A DNA stretch of 64,000 nt from Streptomyces albofaciens JCM 4342 (GCF_008634025.1 NZ_PDCM01000002.1:3621001-3685000); one strand, 5' to 3'. Positions 40,038 to 49,073 are shown, counted from the stretch's first letter. A program made the numbers and translations. The notes: a model not told the origin generated them from the letters alone.

Positions 40038-40117
40038 TCTGCATTTCACGGGGGCGGGCGGGGCCGAGGCGGTACGGACGGCGGCTGCGGGGGTCCGGAA
40101 CCCCAGGAGTGACGGAC

Positions 40118-40531
40118 ATGAGCGGTACGAGCGGCGTCCAGGCTGCGCACGGTGTCAAGGCTGTCCACGGCGTCCAGGCTGTGACGGATCTGACGAGCAC
40201 CTCGGTGACGGCCGTCCCGGCGGCCAAGGCCCCGGCGGCCCCTGCCAAGGCCCCGGCGGCCCCCGATACCGGCGCCCGGACCGAGGCCGCGGCCGGTGTG
40301 ATCACCGATGCCCGGGCGCGGATCGACGATCTCGACGGGCGGATCATCGGCCTCGTACAGGAACGCATGGCGGTCTCGGCGGTCATCCAGCGCGAGCGCA
40401 TCGGTTCCGGCGGGCGCCGGGTGAACCTGTCCCGCGAGATGCAGATCCTGGAGCACTACAGGGGGCAGCTCGGCCGCCCCGGCACCGCGCTGGCCATGAC
40501 GCTGCTGGAGCTGTGCCGCGGCCGCATCTGA
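40118..40531 (+). CDS. aroQ: Chorismate mutase (AroQ class)
   Basis: A 137-residue protein. Residues 1-65 are a variable Ala/Pro/Thr tail with repeated KAPAAPA; the mutase helices are ARIDDLDGRIIGLVQERMAVS, VIQRERIGSGGRRVNLSREM and ILEHYRGQLGRPGTALAMTLLELCRGR, with the Arg, Glu and Lys/Arg residues expected for an AroQ-gamma/AroQ-type active site. It turns chorismate into prephenate, the first step towards Phe and Tyr. ATG 40118 follows AGGAG at 40105-40109; a GTG at 40109 lies inside that site. It is the only gene after the leader and attenuator at 39914-40037, and lies divergent to guaA. Confidence 0.92.
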   Translation: MSGTSGVQAAHGVKAVHGVQAVTDLTSTSVTAVPAAKAPAAPAKAPAAPDTGARTEAAAGVITDARARIDDLDGRIIGLVQERMAVSAVIQRERIGSGGRRVNLSREMQILEHYRGQLGRPGTALAMTLLELCRGRI

Positions 40532-41416
40532 GGGGCGCGCGGAGCGGCATAGGGCGCGCGTGGATCGACGTACGGGCGGGCGTGGACCGGCGTACGGGCG
40601 CATCCACACGCGGCGCACGGACCGGCGTACGGATGCGAACGTACGAGGCGCGCGGAGCGGCGTACGGGCGCGACCGCACGCGGCGCACGGGCGCGACCGG
40701 CCGCGCCCGGCCCACCGGCGACTCACCCGTACGGCGCCGTGACCGGCCCCCGCCGGGCTTCGTTGTTCCAGGTGCCACGCCAGCCAGGTGCGGTCTGCAG
40801 GACTACGCGTAGACGCCGCCCGTGGGCGGATCCGCCGGAGCGATGAGACGTCGGCCGACTTGGAGCGGCCCGCGTCGTGGGACCTCGCTGCGGTGTTGTG
40901 GCCGGTCAGCAGGGGACAGCAGCCCGGCCACATCCGATGGGGCGGCCGGTTCCGGGGACGCCTGGGGCCGGCCGCATCCGGTCGGAACGGCAGCGCCGGG
41001 GGCCACCGGCGCGAAGGCGGCGCACGCCGCACCCGCACGGGGCGCCCGCCCCCGGAGCACGGGGAGCCCACCCCGGACAACTTGAGAGCTTGCGGCGGCG
41101 CTTTCCCCGGTGCCGCCCCTCGGTGCCGACGCTGCCCTGCCGCCGGCGCCGGAAGCCAAGGGCCCCGCGGTCGCCCGCCCCTCGTGGACGGCGCCCGGGG
41201 CCCTTCGCCGCGCCCCGGCCCCTTCGCCGCGTCCCGCCCCCGTGGCGGGCGTCACTTCTGTGGCCCGGGGCAATGCCCGCGGTGAATGGTGCAACCTTTT
41301 CCCGCCATGGCCGGTCAGTATCTGCAATCGCCCGGCCATCCCGCGCCCCACCGCGACGGCCCGTCTCATGAACTCGTGCCGCGTCCACGGCACTTCGGTC
41401 CCGAGAGGTCTTCACG
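40532..41416. other. Long intergenic region without a supported gene
   Basis: 885 bases. The first ~220 hold imperfect repeats built on cggcgtacgggcgc; the block gcgcgcggagcggc occurs near 40536 and again near 40648, and acgcggcgcacgg occurs near 40606 and 40679, as though a ~110-base segment had duplicated and then partly deleted. The rest is GC-rich with no frame that resembles a protein. The last ~150 bases include an AT-rich patch (aaccttttcccgcc near 41292) that may be the promoter of the LAETG gene. Confidence 0.45.
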
Positions 41417-42475
41417 ATGCAGCTCCGCCGCGCCCTGGCCGCCGTCTCCGCGACGGCCGCCATAGCCCCCGCCGCCCTGCTGGCGGCCCCCGCCGCGTAC
41501 GCCGCCGAAACACCGGGCCGGAGCCCGGCGGCCACCGCGACCCCCGCCCCCACCGGCACACCGACGACCGGCACCAACCCGCCCACGCACACCCCGGCGC
41601 CCGCCGAGAGCAGCCCGCCGCCGGCCGGCGGCGACGGCAAGGACGCCGCCCCCGGCCCCGCCGCCGAAAGGACACCGCCCGCCGCGAAGACCCCGCCCGC
41701 CAAGAAGAACGAGACCTCCACGCCGACCGCCACGCCCACGGCCACCCCCACCGACGGGACCGAGTGCGCGGACTACTCCAGCGAGCGGGCCGTCCGTACC
41801 GAACTCCGCGGCCTGCCCAGCAAGATCGTGGCCGGTTCCGGGTGGGTGGACTTCACCTTCCGTGCCACCAACATCTCCAGCGGGCACATCAGGTCCGTGA
41901 GCGCCTTCGCGCTGGTCTACGCGCTGAAGGAACCGACCACCGACGACGTTTCGGACCATCTGGCCTTCCAGTGGCTCGACACGAAGACGGGCACCTGGAA
42001 GCGGGTGCCCGCCGCTGAGGAGAACGACGGTTTCTTCGCCACCCTCGGCGGCCGCGACGGGCTGCGCCCCGGTGAGTACGCGGAGGCCAGGCTGCGCCTG
42101 AAGGCCGACGCGAAGACCCCCGCCAGCTACGGCGGCGCGGTCAGTGTGGGCTGGTACGCGAACGCGGACCACGAGTGCGGCTTCTCGGAAGCCATGGACT
42201 ACGACTTCACCATCCTGCCCGCCGGCAGCGGCAAGCCGGGCACCCACGTACCGGACGCGCAGGGCAAGCCCGGCAAGCCCGGCCACCGCCCCAACCGCCC
42301 GGCGCCGCAGGGCGGTACGAAGCAGCAGGTCCAGCTGCCGGTCACCGGGAAGCTGGCCGAGACCGGCGCGTCCTCCGGGCTGCCGACCCTGGCGCTGGCC
42401 GGCGGCGCGGCGGTCGTGCTCGGCGCGGGTGCGGTGTTCGCCGTACGCCGTCGGAAGGGCGCCGGCACGGCCTGA
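41417..42475 (+). CDS. LAETG-anchored cell-surface protein (sortase E substrate)
   Basis: A 352-residue exported protein. Residues 1-30 are a signal peptide (ALAAVSATAAIAPAALLAA then YAAE). A Pro/Thr/Ala wall-spanning region follows (~30-115) with TPTATPTATP repeats. The folded part (ECADYSSERAVRTELRG ... HECGFSEAMDYDFTILP) has two Cys and reads like a beta domain. The C-terminal sorting signal is complete: LAETG, a hydrophobic stretch LPTLALAGGAAVVLGAGAVFA and a basic RRRKG tail; LPVTG just upstream is a second, possibly decoy, motif. Streptomyces sortase E recognises LAxTG, so the protein should be linked to peptidoglycan. ATG 41417 follows GAGAGG. Function unknown. Confidence 0.9.
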   Translation: MQLRRALAAVSATAAIAPAALLAAPAAYAAETPGRSPAATATPAPTGTPTTGTNPPTHTPAPAESSPPPAGGDGKDAAPGPAAERTPPAAKTPPAKKNETSTPTATPTATPTDGTECADYSSERAVRTELRGLPSKIVAGSGWVDFTFRATNISSGHIRSVSAFALVYALKEPTTDDVSDHLAFQWLDTKTGTWKRVPAAEENDGFFATLGGRDGLRPGEYAEARLRLKADAKTPASYGGAVSVGWYANADHECGFSEAMDYDFTILPAGSGKPGTHVPDAQGKPGKPGHRPNRPAPQGGTKQQVQLPVTGKLAETGASSGLPTLALAGGAAVVLGAGAVFAVRRRKGAGTA

Positions 42476-42526
42476 GGCGGGCGGGACCGGGCGGAGGGGA
42501 ACAGGGCGGGACGGAACGGGGCGGGG

Positions 42527-44347
42527 CTACCGGCACCGCGGCGGTACGGCCGGTACCGGCAGCAGCGGCAGCCGCAGGGCCGCGAACGCGTCCTCCGGGA
42601 CGGCCGGCCGGCGCGGCGCCACCGGGGACAGCCGCCGGTACGGCCGGCCCGGCGCGGGGCGGGTGTCCTCCTCGCCCTTGTTCGGCCAGAAGGACATGGC
42701 GCGTTCGGCCTGGGCGGTGATGGTCAGCGACGGGTTGACGCCGAGGTTCGCGGAGACCGCCGAGCCGTCCACGACCGAGATGCCGGGGTGCCCGTACAGG
42801 CGGTGGTACGGGTCGATCACCCCGTGGTCCGCGTCCGCGCCGATCGGGCAGCCGCCCAGGAAATGCGCGGTCAGCGGGGTGCCCATCAGCTCGCCGACGT
42901 TGCTGCCCGCGAAACCGTTGATCTCCCGGGCGAGCAGGGTGGCGGCCTCGGTGGCCTCCGGTATCTGCTGCGGGTTGGGCGCGCCGTGGCCCTGACGGGC
43001 GGTGAGCAGGCCCTTTCCGAGCCCGCCCGGTTTGCGGTACGTGGTCAGCGAGTTGTCCAGGGACTGCATGACCAGGCCGATGATGGTCCGCTCCGACCAG
43101 CGGCGGTTGGACAGTGAGCGCAGCAGCAGGAGCGGGTGGCGGGCGCAGTTGGCCGCCCAGGCGAGGGCGCGGGGCGCGCGCCTGGGGATCGGTACCTGGA
43201 GGACGGACAGGCTGCCCATCGCGTTGGAGCCCTTGCCGTACCGCACCGGCTCGATATGGGTGTCGGCGTTGGGGTGGACGGAGGAGGTGATGGCGACGCC
43301 GCGGGTGAAGTCGGCCTTCGGCGCGCCGTGCGCCTTGCGGTAGCGGCGGTCGTCGGTCTGCGCGCCGACCAGCGCCTCGGAGTTGGTGCGGGTCAGCTCG
43401 CCGAGCCGGTCGGAGATCAGCGGCAGCAGGCCGCTGTCCTTCATCCTGTGCAGCAGGGTCTGGGTGCCGTACGTGCCCGCGGCGACGACCACCCGCCGGG
43501 CCGTGAACGTACGGCCGCGGCCCTTGCGCTTGTCGTCGGTGGGCAGCGTGCCGACGGCGAAGCCGCCGCGGGAGTCCTCCGTGACGGTGACGACCGAGGT
43601 CATCGGGTGGATGACGGCGCCCGCCCGCTCGGCGAGGTGGAGGTAGTTCTCGGTGAGGGTGTTCTTGGCGCCGTGCCGGCAGCCGGTCATGCACTCGCCG
43701 CATTCGGTGCAGGCCCGGCGGGCGGGTCCGGCGCCGCCGAAGTACGGGTCGGCCACCTCGGCGCCGGGCGCGGCCTTCACCGTACCGTCGGAGTCCTCGC
43801 CGTCCCCGAAGAAGACGCCGACGGGGGCCAGGTGGAAGGTGTCGCCGACGCCCATCTTCTCGGCGGCGGCCTTCAGGTGGACGTCCGAGGGGGTCATGGT
43901 CGGGTTGAGGCGCACCCCGAGCATGCGCCGCGCCTGGTCGTAGTACGGCTTCAGCTCGTCCTGCCAGTCGGTGATGTGCCCCCACTGCCGGTCCTCGAAG
44001 AACCGCTTCGGCGGTTCGTAGAGGGTGTTGGCGTAGTTGAGCGAGCCGCCGCCGACTCCGGCGCCGGCCAGGACCATGACGTTGCCGAGCAGGTGGACGC
44101 GCTGGATGCCGTAGCAGCCGAGGGCCGGTGCCCACAGGTAGTTCTTCAGGTCCCAGGAGTTCTTCGGGAGGGTGGCGCGGGTGAAGCGGCGCCCGGCCTC
44201 CAGGACGCCGACGCGGTAGCCCTTCTCGGTCAGGCGGAGCGCGGAGACGGAGCCGCCGAAGCCGGAGCCGATGACGAGGACGTCGTAGTCGTACCCGTCC
44301 CGCTCGGACGGGTCGCGCTGCTTCCGGGCAGGGTTGTCCTGGGGCAC
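42527..44347 (-). CDS. GMC-type FAD oxidoreductase (cholesterol-oxidase-like)
   Basis: A 606-residue flavoenzyme. YDVLVIGSGFGGSVSALRL is the FAD Rossmann loop, GAGVGGGSLNYANTLYEPP the flavin-attachment region, AHFLGGCPIG and NLGVNPSLTITA the C-terminal GMC motifs. Between them CTECGECMTGC and RHGAKNT hold four cysteines in a ferredoxin-like spacing, a mark of the sub-branch near cholesterol oxidase. GTG 44347 is preferred, 6 bases after GAGGGA, over GTG 44353. The succinic semialdehyde dehydrogenase gene lies upstream on the same strand with an 88-base gap, so the two are probably co-transcribed. The substrate (an alcohol or sterol) is unknown. Confidence 0.9.
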   Translation of the reverse strand: MPQDNPARKQRDPSERDGYDYDVLVIGSGFGGSVSALRLTEKGYRVGVLEAGRRFTRATLPKNSWDLKNYLWAPALGCYGIQRVHLLGNVMVLAGAGVGGGSLNYANTLYEPPKRFFEDRQWGHITDWQDELKPYYDQARRMLGVRLNPTMTPSDVHLKAAAEKMGVGDTFHLAPVGVFFGDGEDSDGTVKAAPGAEVADPYFGGAGPARRACTECGECMTGCRHGAKNTLTENYLHLAERAGAVIHPMTSVVTVTEDSRGGFAVGTLPTDDKRKGRGRTFTARRVVVAAGTYGTQTLLHRMKDSGLLPLISDRLGELTRTNSEALVGAQTDDRRYRKAHGAPKADFTRGVAITSSVHPNADTHIEPVRYGKGSNAMGSLSVLQVPIPRRAPRALAWAANCARHPLLLLRSLSNRRWSERTIIGLVMQSLDNSLTTYRKPGGLGKGLLTARQGHGAPNPQQIPEATEAATLLAREINGFAGSNVGELMGTPLTAHFLGGCPIGADADHGVIDPYHRLYGHPGISVVDGSAVSANLGVNPSLTITAQAERAMSFWPNKGEEDTRPAPGRPYRRLSPVAPRRPAVPEDAFAALRLPLLPVPAVPPRCR

Positions 44348-44386
44348 TGGCACTCCCTCGGTCTCGGCGGGCCGCTCGGCCCGGGT

Positions 44387-44450
44387 CTCAGCGGATGCGG
44401 ATCCGAGCGCGGACGGATCTCAGCGCGGGCGGATCTCAGCGCAGGCGGAA
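44387..44450. repeat. 16-nt tandem repeat x4 over the aldehyde dehydrogenase stop codon
   Basis: Four exact-length units at 44387-44402, 44403-44418, 44419-44434 and 44435-44450 (for instance ctcagcgcgggcggat). The last contains the stop codon and final codons of the dehydrogenase on the minus strand; the others lie past it, in the gap to the GMC gene. Confidence 0.8.
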
Positions 44451-46091
44451 CGCCTTCATCGCGCGCAGGCTGCGGGTCATGAACGCGGCGTACTTCTCGT
44501 CGTCCATGCCGAACGACGGGGCGAGCGGCATCAGGCGCTGGTGGGCGACGGTCTGCGCCTCGGTGTACTTGAGGATGCCCTCGGAGCCGTGGCGGCGGCC
44601 GAGGCCGGAGTCGCCCATGCCGCCCATCGGGGACTGGACGCTGCCGTAGCCCGCGGCGTACGCCTCGTTGACGTTGACCGTGCCGGTGCGCAGGCGGGCG
44701 GCGACGGCCCGGCCGCGGCGCCCGTCCCGGGTCCAGACGCTGGAGTTCAGGCCGTACGGAGTGGCGTTGGCGCGGGCGACCGCCTCGTCCTCGTCGCGGA
44801 AGCGGTAGACCGCGACGACCGGGCCGAAGGTTTCCTCCTCGCACACGGCCATGGGCGGCTCGACGCCGTCGAGGATGGTGGGCTCGTAGAACAGCGGGCC
44901 GATGTCGGGGCGGGGGCGGCCCCCGGCGACGAGCCTCGCGCCCTTGGCGACGGCCTCGTCCACGTGCCGGGTGACGGTTTCCAGCTGGCGTTCACCGACC
45001 AGCGAGCCCATGTCGGCCCCGTAGGCGAGGGCGTTGCCCAGGCGCAGCGCCTTCGTGCGGGCGGCGAAGCGCTCGATGAAGGCGTCGGCTATGGACTCGT
45101 GGACGTACAGCCGCTCTATGGAGATGCACAGCTGGCCCGCGGAGGAGAAGCAGCCGCGTACGGCGCCCGCCGCGGCCTTGTCCACGTCGGCGTCGTCCAG
45201 CACCAGCATGGCGTTCTTGCCGCCGAGTTCGAGGGAGACGCCGACCAGGCGGGCGGCGGCGCCCTGGGCGACCTCGCGGCCGGTGCGGGTGGAGCCGGTG
45301 AAGGAGACGTAGTCGGCGTGCTTGACGACCTCGGGGCCGATGACGGGGCCGTCCCCGAGGACCACCTGCCAGACCTCCGGCGGCAGCCCGGCCTCGATGA
45401 GCTGCTCCCGGGCCCACAGGGCGGTCAGCGCGGTCTCCGTGTCGGGCTTCATGACGACGGCGTTGCCGGCCGCGAAGGCGGGCAGCGCGTCGCCGACGGA
45501 CAGCTCGAAGGGGTAGTTCCAGGGGGCGATCTGCCCGACGACGCCGCGGGGGTGGCGCAGTTCGGTGACCTTGGTCAGGGACGGTACGACGCCGGTGTGG
45601 CCGCGGGGGCGCAGATAGGCGGGGGCCTTGCGCCCGTAGTGGCGGGCGGCGACGGCGACGGCCTGGATCTCCTCGTGGGCGTGCAGCCGGGCCTTGCCGG
45701 TCTCCAGCTGGATCAGGTCCAGCACCTCGGCCTGGCGGCGCAGGACGAGGTCGTGGAAGCGCAGCAGGACGGCCGCGCGCCGCCGTACGGGGACCTCGGC
45801 CCAGGCGCGCTGGGCGGCGCGGGCGCGTTCGAAGGCGGTCGCCACGTCCTCGGGGGTGGACTCGGGCAGGTCGGCCAGCTTCTCGCCGGTGAAGGGCGTG
45901 TGGTTGGCGGTCCGGCCGCTGCCGACGACGCCGCGGGTGAGGCGGGCGGCCAGGTGCGGCGTGACCACGTCGGCGGCGGTACGGGTGCCGGTGGCGGCCC
46001 GGGCGACGGGGTTGCCGCCCGCGGGGGCGTCGGCGCAAGCGTCGCCGGCGGGAGCGGAGGTGCGGGTTCCGGTGTCCTGCGAGTCCGTCAT
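44436..46091 (-). CDS. gabD2: Succinic semialdehyde dehydrogenase (NAD(P)+)
   Basis: A 551-residue aldehyde dehydrogenase, long by an N-terminal tail of ~40 residues. APWNYPFELSVGDALPAFAAGNAVVMKP binds the cofactor, FTGSTRTGREVA the glycine loop, SLELGGKNAML has the general-base Glu, and SAGQLCISIERLYV the catalytic Cys; EETFGPVV closes the fold. The residue pattern fits the GabD2 group that oxidises succinate semialdehyde to succinate, in GABA and 4-hydroxybutyrate use. The gene symbol is by resemblance and a general aldehyde dehydrogenase is possible. It shares a strand with the GMC oxidase gene downstream, a pairing that could turn an alcohol into an acid in two steps. Confidence 0.85.
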   Translation of the reverse strand: MTDSQDTGTRTSAPAGDACADAPAGGNPVARAATGTRTAADVVTPHLAARLTRGVVGSGRTANHTPFTGEKLADLPESTPEDVATAFERARAAQRAWAEVPVRRRAAVLLRFHDLVLRRQAEVLDLIQLETGKARLHAHEEIQAVAVAARHYGRKAPAYLRPRGHTGVVPSLTKVTELRHPRGVVGQIAPWNYPFELSVGDALPAFAAGNAVVMKPDTETALTALWAREQLIEAGLPPEVWQVVLGDGPVIGPEVVKHADYVSFTGSTRTGREVAQGAAARLVGVSLELGGKNAMLVLDDADVDKAAAGAVRGCFSSAGQLCISIERLYVHESIADAFIERFAARTKALRLGNALAYGADMGSLVGERQLETVTRHVDEAVAKGARLVAGGRPRPDIGPLFYEPTILDGVEPPMAVCEEETFGPVVAVYRFRDEDEAVARANATPYGLNSSVWTRDGRRGRAVAARLRTGTVNVNEAYAAGYGSVQSPMGGMGDSGLGRRHGSEGILKYTEAQTVAHQRLMPLAPSFGMDDEKYAAFMTRSLRAMKAFRLR

Positions 46092-46282
46092 GCGGGCGAG
46101 CGTATGCGGCGCCGGACGCTTTGGGTACCCACCGGTAACGAGTTTTCACGCGGTACGCACAATCGCGCCAGTGTTCGCTGGCCACGAGGGGGCTGTCCTG
46201 CGAGGTTGCGGGGTGGGGATGAGACCGGCGCCGGGCGGTGGCGCGTCCGGCACCGGCCGTCCTCGGACGTCCCGCCCCGTCA

Positions 46283-47629
46283 TCACCAGCCGGGGGAGGA
46301 CGGCCTCCACTCAGGTCCGGAGGGCGGTACGGCCCTGTGAAACTCCCCCGGCCCGACGCCCGCGCCGAACAGGACCAGCCGCCCGGACCGGCCGCCCTCA
46401 GGTGACGGGCGCGGCGCGGGAGTCGAGGTGGGGGAAGGGGACGGGGTGGGTGTACGGGACGTGCCCGAACGTTCCTGCGAGGGGCCGGACCGGGTGGGTC
46501 CGGGGTCGCCGTCCTTCCCGTCCCCGCCTCCCCCGAGGAGCAGCACCGCGGCCCCGAGGCCCGCTCCCGCCAGCACGCACACGGTCACGCCCACGATGAG
46601 CGCGGTGCGCCCGCGTCCGGTACGCGGACGGGCCGCGGCGGCGAGCGCGCGGTCCGCTATGGCGTCCGGTATCGGGACGCCGTGCGTACGGCCCGGTTCG
46701 TGGGCGGGCGCCGGGCGTTCCGGGGCGGGAGACGGAGGCGGCGGTGTCCCGGGGGCGCGGCCCGACTGGAGGTAGCCGCGCAACAGGCGCTCGGTGGCGG
46801 TGATGTCCAGGCGCCGGGCCGGGTCGCGTTCCAGGAGGCCGCGGACGACGGCCAGGAGGGGGCGGGCCGGTTCCGGTAGTTCGATCTCGTCGTCCACGAC
46901 CGCGCTCAGCACACCGCCCAGCGAATCCCGGTGGAACGGCGTCTCCCCGCTGAGCGCCGCGCACAGCAGCACACCGACCGACCACAGGTCCGCGGCCGGC
47001 CCCGCGTGGCCGCCGGCCATCCGCTCGGGCGCGGTGTACTCGGGCGAGCCGACGAAGCCGCCGGACTCGGTCAGCGTCGTACTGCCGGGGACCTTGGCGA
47101 CCCCGAAGTCGGTGAGGACCACCCGCCCGGTGCCCTCCTCCAGCAGGACGTTGGCGGGCTTGAGGTCGCGGTGCAGCACGCCGAGAGCGTGCGACGCCCT
47201 GAGCGCGCCCAGCAGGGCGAGGACGATGCGGGCCGCTTCGCGGGGCGCGAGCGGGCCGCCGCCGACGAGCCGGTCGGCGAGGGACTGCCCGTCGACCAGT
47301 TCCATGACGATCCAGGCGCGGCCGTCCTGTTCGACGACGTCGTGGACGACGATCACGTTCGGGTGTCTGAGGCGCGCGACGGTCCGGGCCTCGCGCATCG
47401 CCCGCGCCCGCTGGGCCGCGGCGGCGGGGCCGCCGCCCGTCCCGGCCGTGCCGGGCTGATCACCCGGGCCGCCGGTCCCCTCGGCCAAGTGCAGGACCTT
47501 CACCGCGACCTGACGGCCGAGCAGTTCGTCGGTGGCGCGCCAGACCGTGCCCATGCCGCCGCGGCCGAGCCGTTCGCCCAGGCGGTAGCGGCCGGCGATG
47601 AGCCGGCCCTCGCCCCCGAAGCTCCCCAT
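46283..47629 (-). CDS. Transmembrane Ser/Thr protein kinase
   Basis: A 448-residue kinase from ATG 47629. The catalytic domain (~10-275) has GRGGMG, VAVK, HRDLKPANVLL with its Asp, DFGVAKV and APERMAGG. A Pro-rich linker (~280-345) precedes one membrane segment (TALIVGVTVCVLAGAGLGAAVLLLGG). The outside tail is short (~65 residues), mostly Ser/Pro/Thr, and ends GPGEFHRAVPPSGPEWRP, unlike the folded sensor domain of the kinase at 26750. So it has either lost its sensor or never had one. No clear ribosome-binding site marks ATG 47629; an in-frame GTG at 47647 is possible. A membrane-protein gene lies divergent. Confidence 0.9.
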   Translation of the reverse strand: MGSFGGEGRLIAGRYRLGERLGRGGMGTVWRATDELLGRQVAVKVLHLAEGTGGPGDQPGTAGTGGGPAAAAQRARAMREARTVARLRHPNVIVVHDVVEQDGRAWIVMELVDGQSLADRLVGGGPLAPREAARIVLALLGALRASHALGVLHRDLKPANVLLEEGTGRVVLTDFGVAKVPGSTTLTESGGFVGSPEYTAPERMAGGHAGPAADLWSVGVLLCAALSGETPFHRDSLGGVLSAVVDDEIELPEPARPLLAVVRGLLERDPARRLDITATERLLRGYLQSGRAPGTPPPPSPAPERPAPAHEPGRTHGVPIPDAIADRALAAAARPRTGRGRTALIVGVTVCVLAGAGLGAAVLLLGGGGDGKDGDPGPTRSGPSQERSGTSRTPTPSPSPTSTPAPRPSPEGGRSGRLVLFGAGVGPGEFHRAVPPSGPEWRPSSPGW

Positions 47630-47963
47630 GGAGTCATCTTGCCCCACCCGCCGTGCTCCGGAGCCGGTGCCGCGAGCGGCGCGCGGGGCACGCGGGGCGC
47701 ACGGGGCGGGTGCACACGGTTGCGGCGCGCCCGTGTGGGCAGAGGGACAGCAGCCCGGCCGTACGGAGCGGCCGGCGCGGCGGCCCCGCACACCGTCCGT
47801 GTCCCACGACACACGGAAGGGAACCTCCGCCGCCTGTGTCGCCGTCCTTGAAACAGTGAGGCGGCAGCAGCACACGGCAGCGCGACCGGGCAGTGGGCAG
47901 TGGGCGGCCGGCAGCGCACAAGCCGGCGCGGGCGGGCACGGCGCGGCGGATCGGGGGTCGGAC

Positions 47964-49073
47964 ATGGTGATGCAGGACGGCGGTGCGGTGGACGTCCGGC
48001 CCGGCCCCGACCCCGGGCGGGCGGCGCCCGAGCACGCGCGCGCGTACCGCACGGCGGGGGCCGCCCTCGCCGCCTACGGGGGCGCGCTGACCGCCTGGAC
48101 CGTCTACGGGATCATCCAGGGCGACGGCGGCGTGGGGGACTTCTTCGAAGGGCTCTTCAACCCGCGCGCCTCCTTCTTCATGTGGACGCTCGGGCCCGGC
48201 GAATGGGCGCTGGTCGTCGCGCTGCTGGCGGTCGCGGTCGGCGCGCTGGCGCTGCGGCGGGTGGCGCGGACGGGCGCGCTGCTGCTCGGCTGGGTGATCC
48301 TGGCCCAGTCCGCGCGCGAGATCGTCGGCCTGTGCCACGCCGGATACCGGCAGGTGTACGCCACCGAGGCGCTCGGCGGCTGGATGCTGGCGACCCGGGG
48401 CCTGGGCCTGGTGGCGGCGCTGGTCGTGGTCGTGTCGCTGCCGTACGCCGTCGAGCGGGCGGCCGGGGGCACGGAGACCGCGCGCGCGGAAGCGCGCGAC
48501 GGCCTCCGGCCCGCCGTGACAAAACGGTCGTGCGCCGACACCGACTCCTGGTGGCGGCGCCGGCTCTCCCGCATCTGCGGAGTGCTCTTCCTGGGGATGG
48601 CCGCGCTGCGGATCGCCTGGACGGTGTGGGGCATGTCCAAGGAGCGCATCGACGTGGGCACCTACCTGCGCAGCGCGCTGGACGGCTCGACCGCCGGCTC
48701 CGTCCAGCTGTCCCACTCCAGCGAGTTCACCACGCTGTCGTCGGTGGTGGTCCTGCTGGTGCTGGGCGTGCTCGCGGTCCGCGGCGACCGTGACGTGCGC
48801 GGCGCGCTCCTGGTGTTCGCCGCCGTGGAGCTGTACCTGACCGTGCGGACCGTGGTGCTGCTGACCGTCACCGGCTTCTTCGGCGGCCCGTTCGTCACCG
48901 GTGAGAGCACGCTGTCCCTGGTGATGACGGCGTACGAGCTGGCCGCCACGACCTCCGTGGTGGTCCTGGCGACCGGCCGGTCGTTCAGTGCGTACGGTTC
49001 CTACGAGGAGCGGCTCAGCCCCCCGTGTGCCGGTGGAAGCCGTCGATCATGGCCTGACGGCCGGGCAGGTTGA
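47964..49073 (+). CDS. Polytopic membrane protein, unknown function
   Basis: A 369-residue protein with about seven hydrophobic segments, among them GAALAAYGGALTAWTVYGII, WALVVALLAVAVGALAL, ALLLGWVILAQSAREIVGL, GLGLVAALVVVVSLPYAV, GVLFLGMAALRIAWTVWGM, VVVLLVLGVLAV and LVFAAVELYLTVRTVVLLTVTG. A loop carries DTDSWWRRRLSRI. I see no catalytic motif. It starts at ATG 47964. The last ~20 codons overlap the end of the convergent M64 peptidase gene by 59 bases, which suggests the true product may end with a short disordered tail (SPPCAGGSRRSW). Confidence 0.75.
   Translation: MVMQDGGAVDVRPGPDPGRAAPEHARAYRTAGAALAAYGGALTAWTVYGIIQGDGGVGDFFEGLFNPRASFFMWTLGPGEWALVVALLAVAVGALALRRVARTGALLLGWVILAQSAREIVGLCHAGYRQVYATEALGGWMLATRGLGLVAALVVVVSLPYAVERAAGGTETARAEARDGLRPAVTKRSCADTDSWWRRRLSRICGVLFLGMAALRIAWTVWGMSKERIDVGTYLRSALDGSTAGSVQLSHSSEFTTLSSVVVLLVLGVLAVRGDRDVRGALLVFAAVELYLTVRTVVLLTVTGFFGGPFVTGESTLSLVMTAYELAATTSVVVLATGRSFSAYGSYEERLSPPCAGGSRRSWPDGRAG

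Noticed and set aside
40803..41393. A 196-codon minus-strand frame in the large gap
   Set aside because: No start with a ribosome-binding site, shadow-like composition, no motif; treated as non-coding.
46100..46985. Frameshift in the second Ser/Thr kinase
   Set aside because: Another frame continues past the kinase end, but its product is Arg/Pro/Gly shadow sequence with no sensor-like domain, so a frameshift could not be supported.
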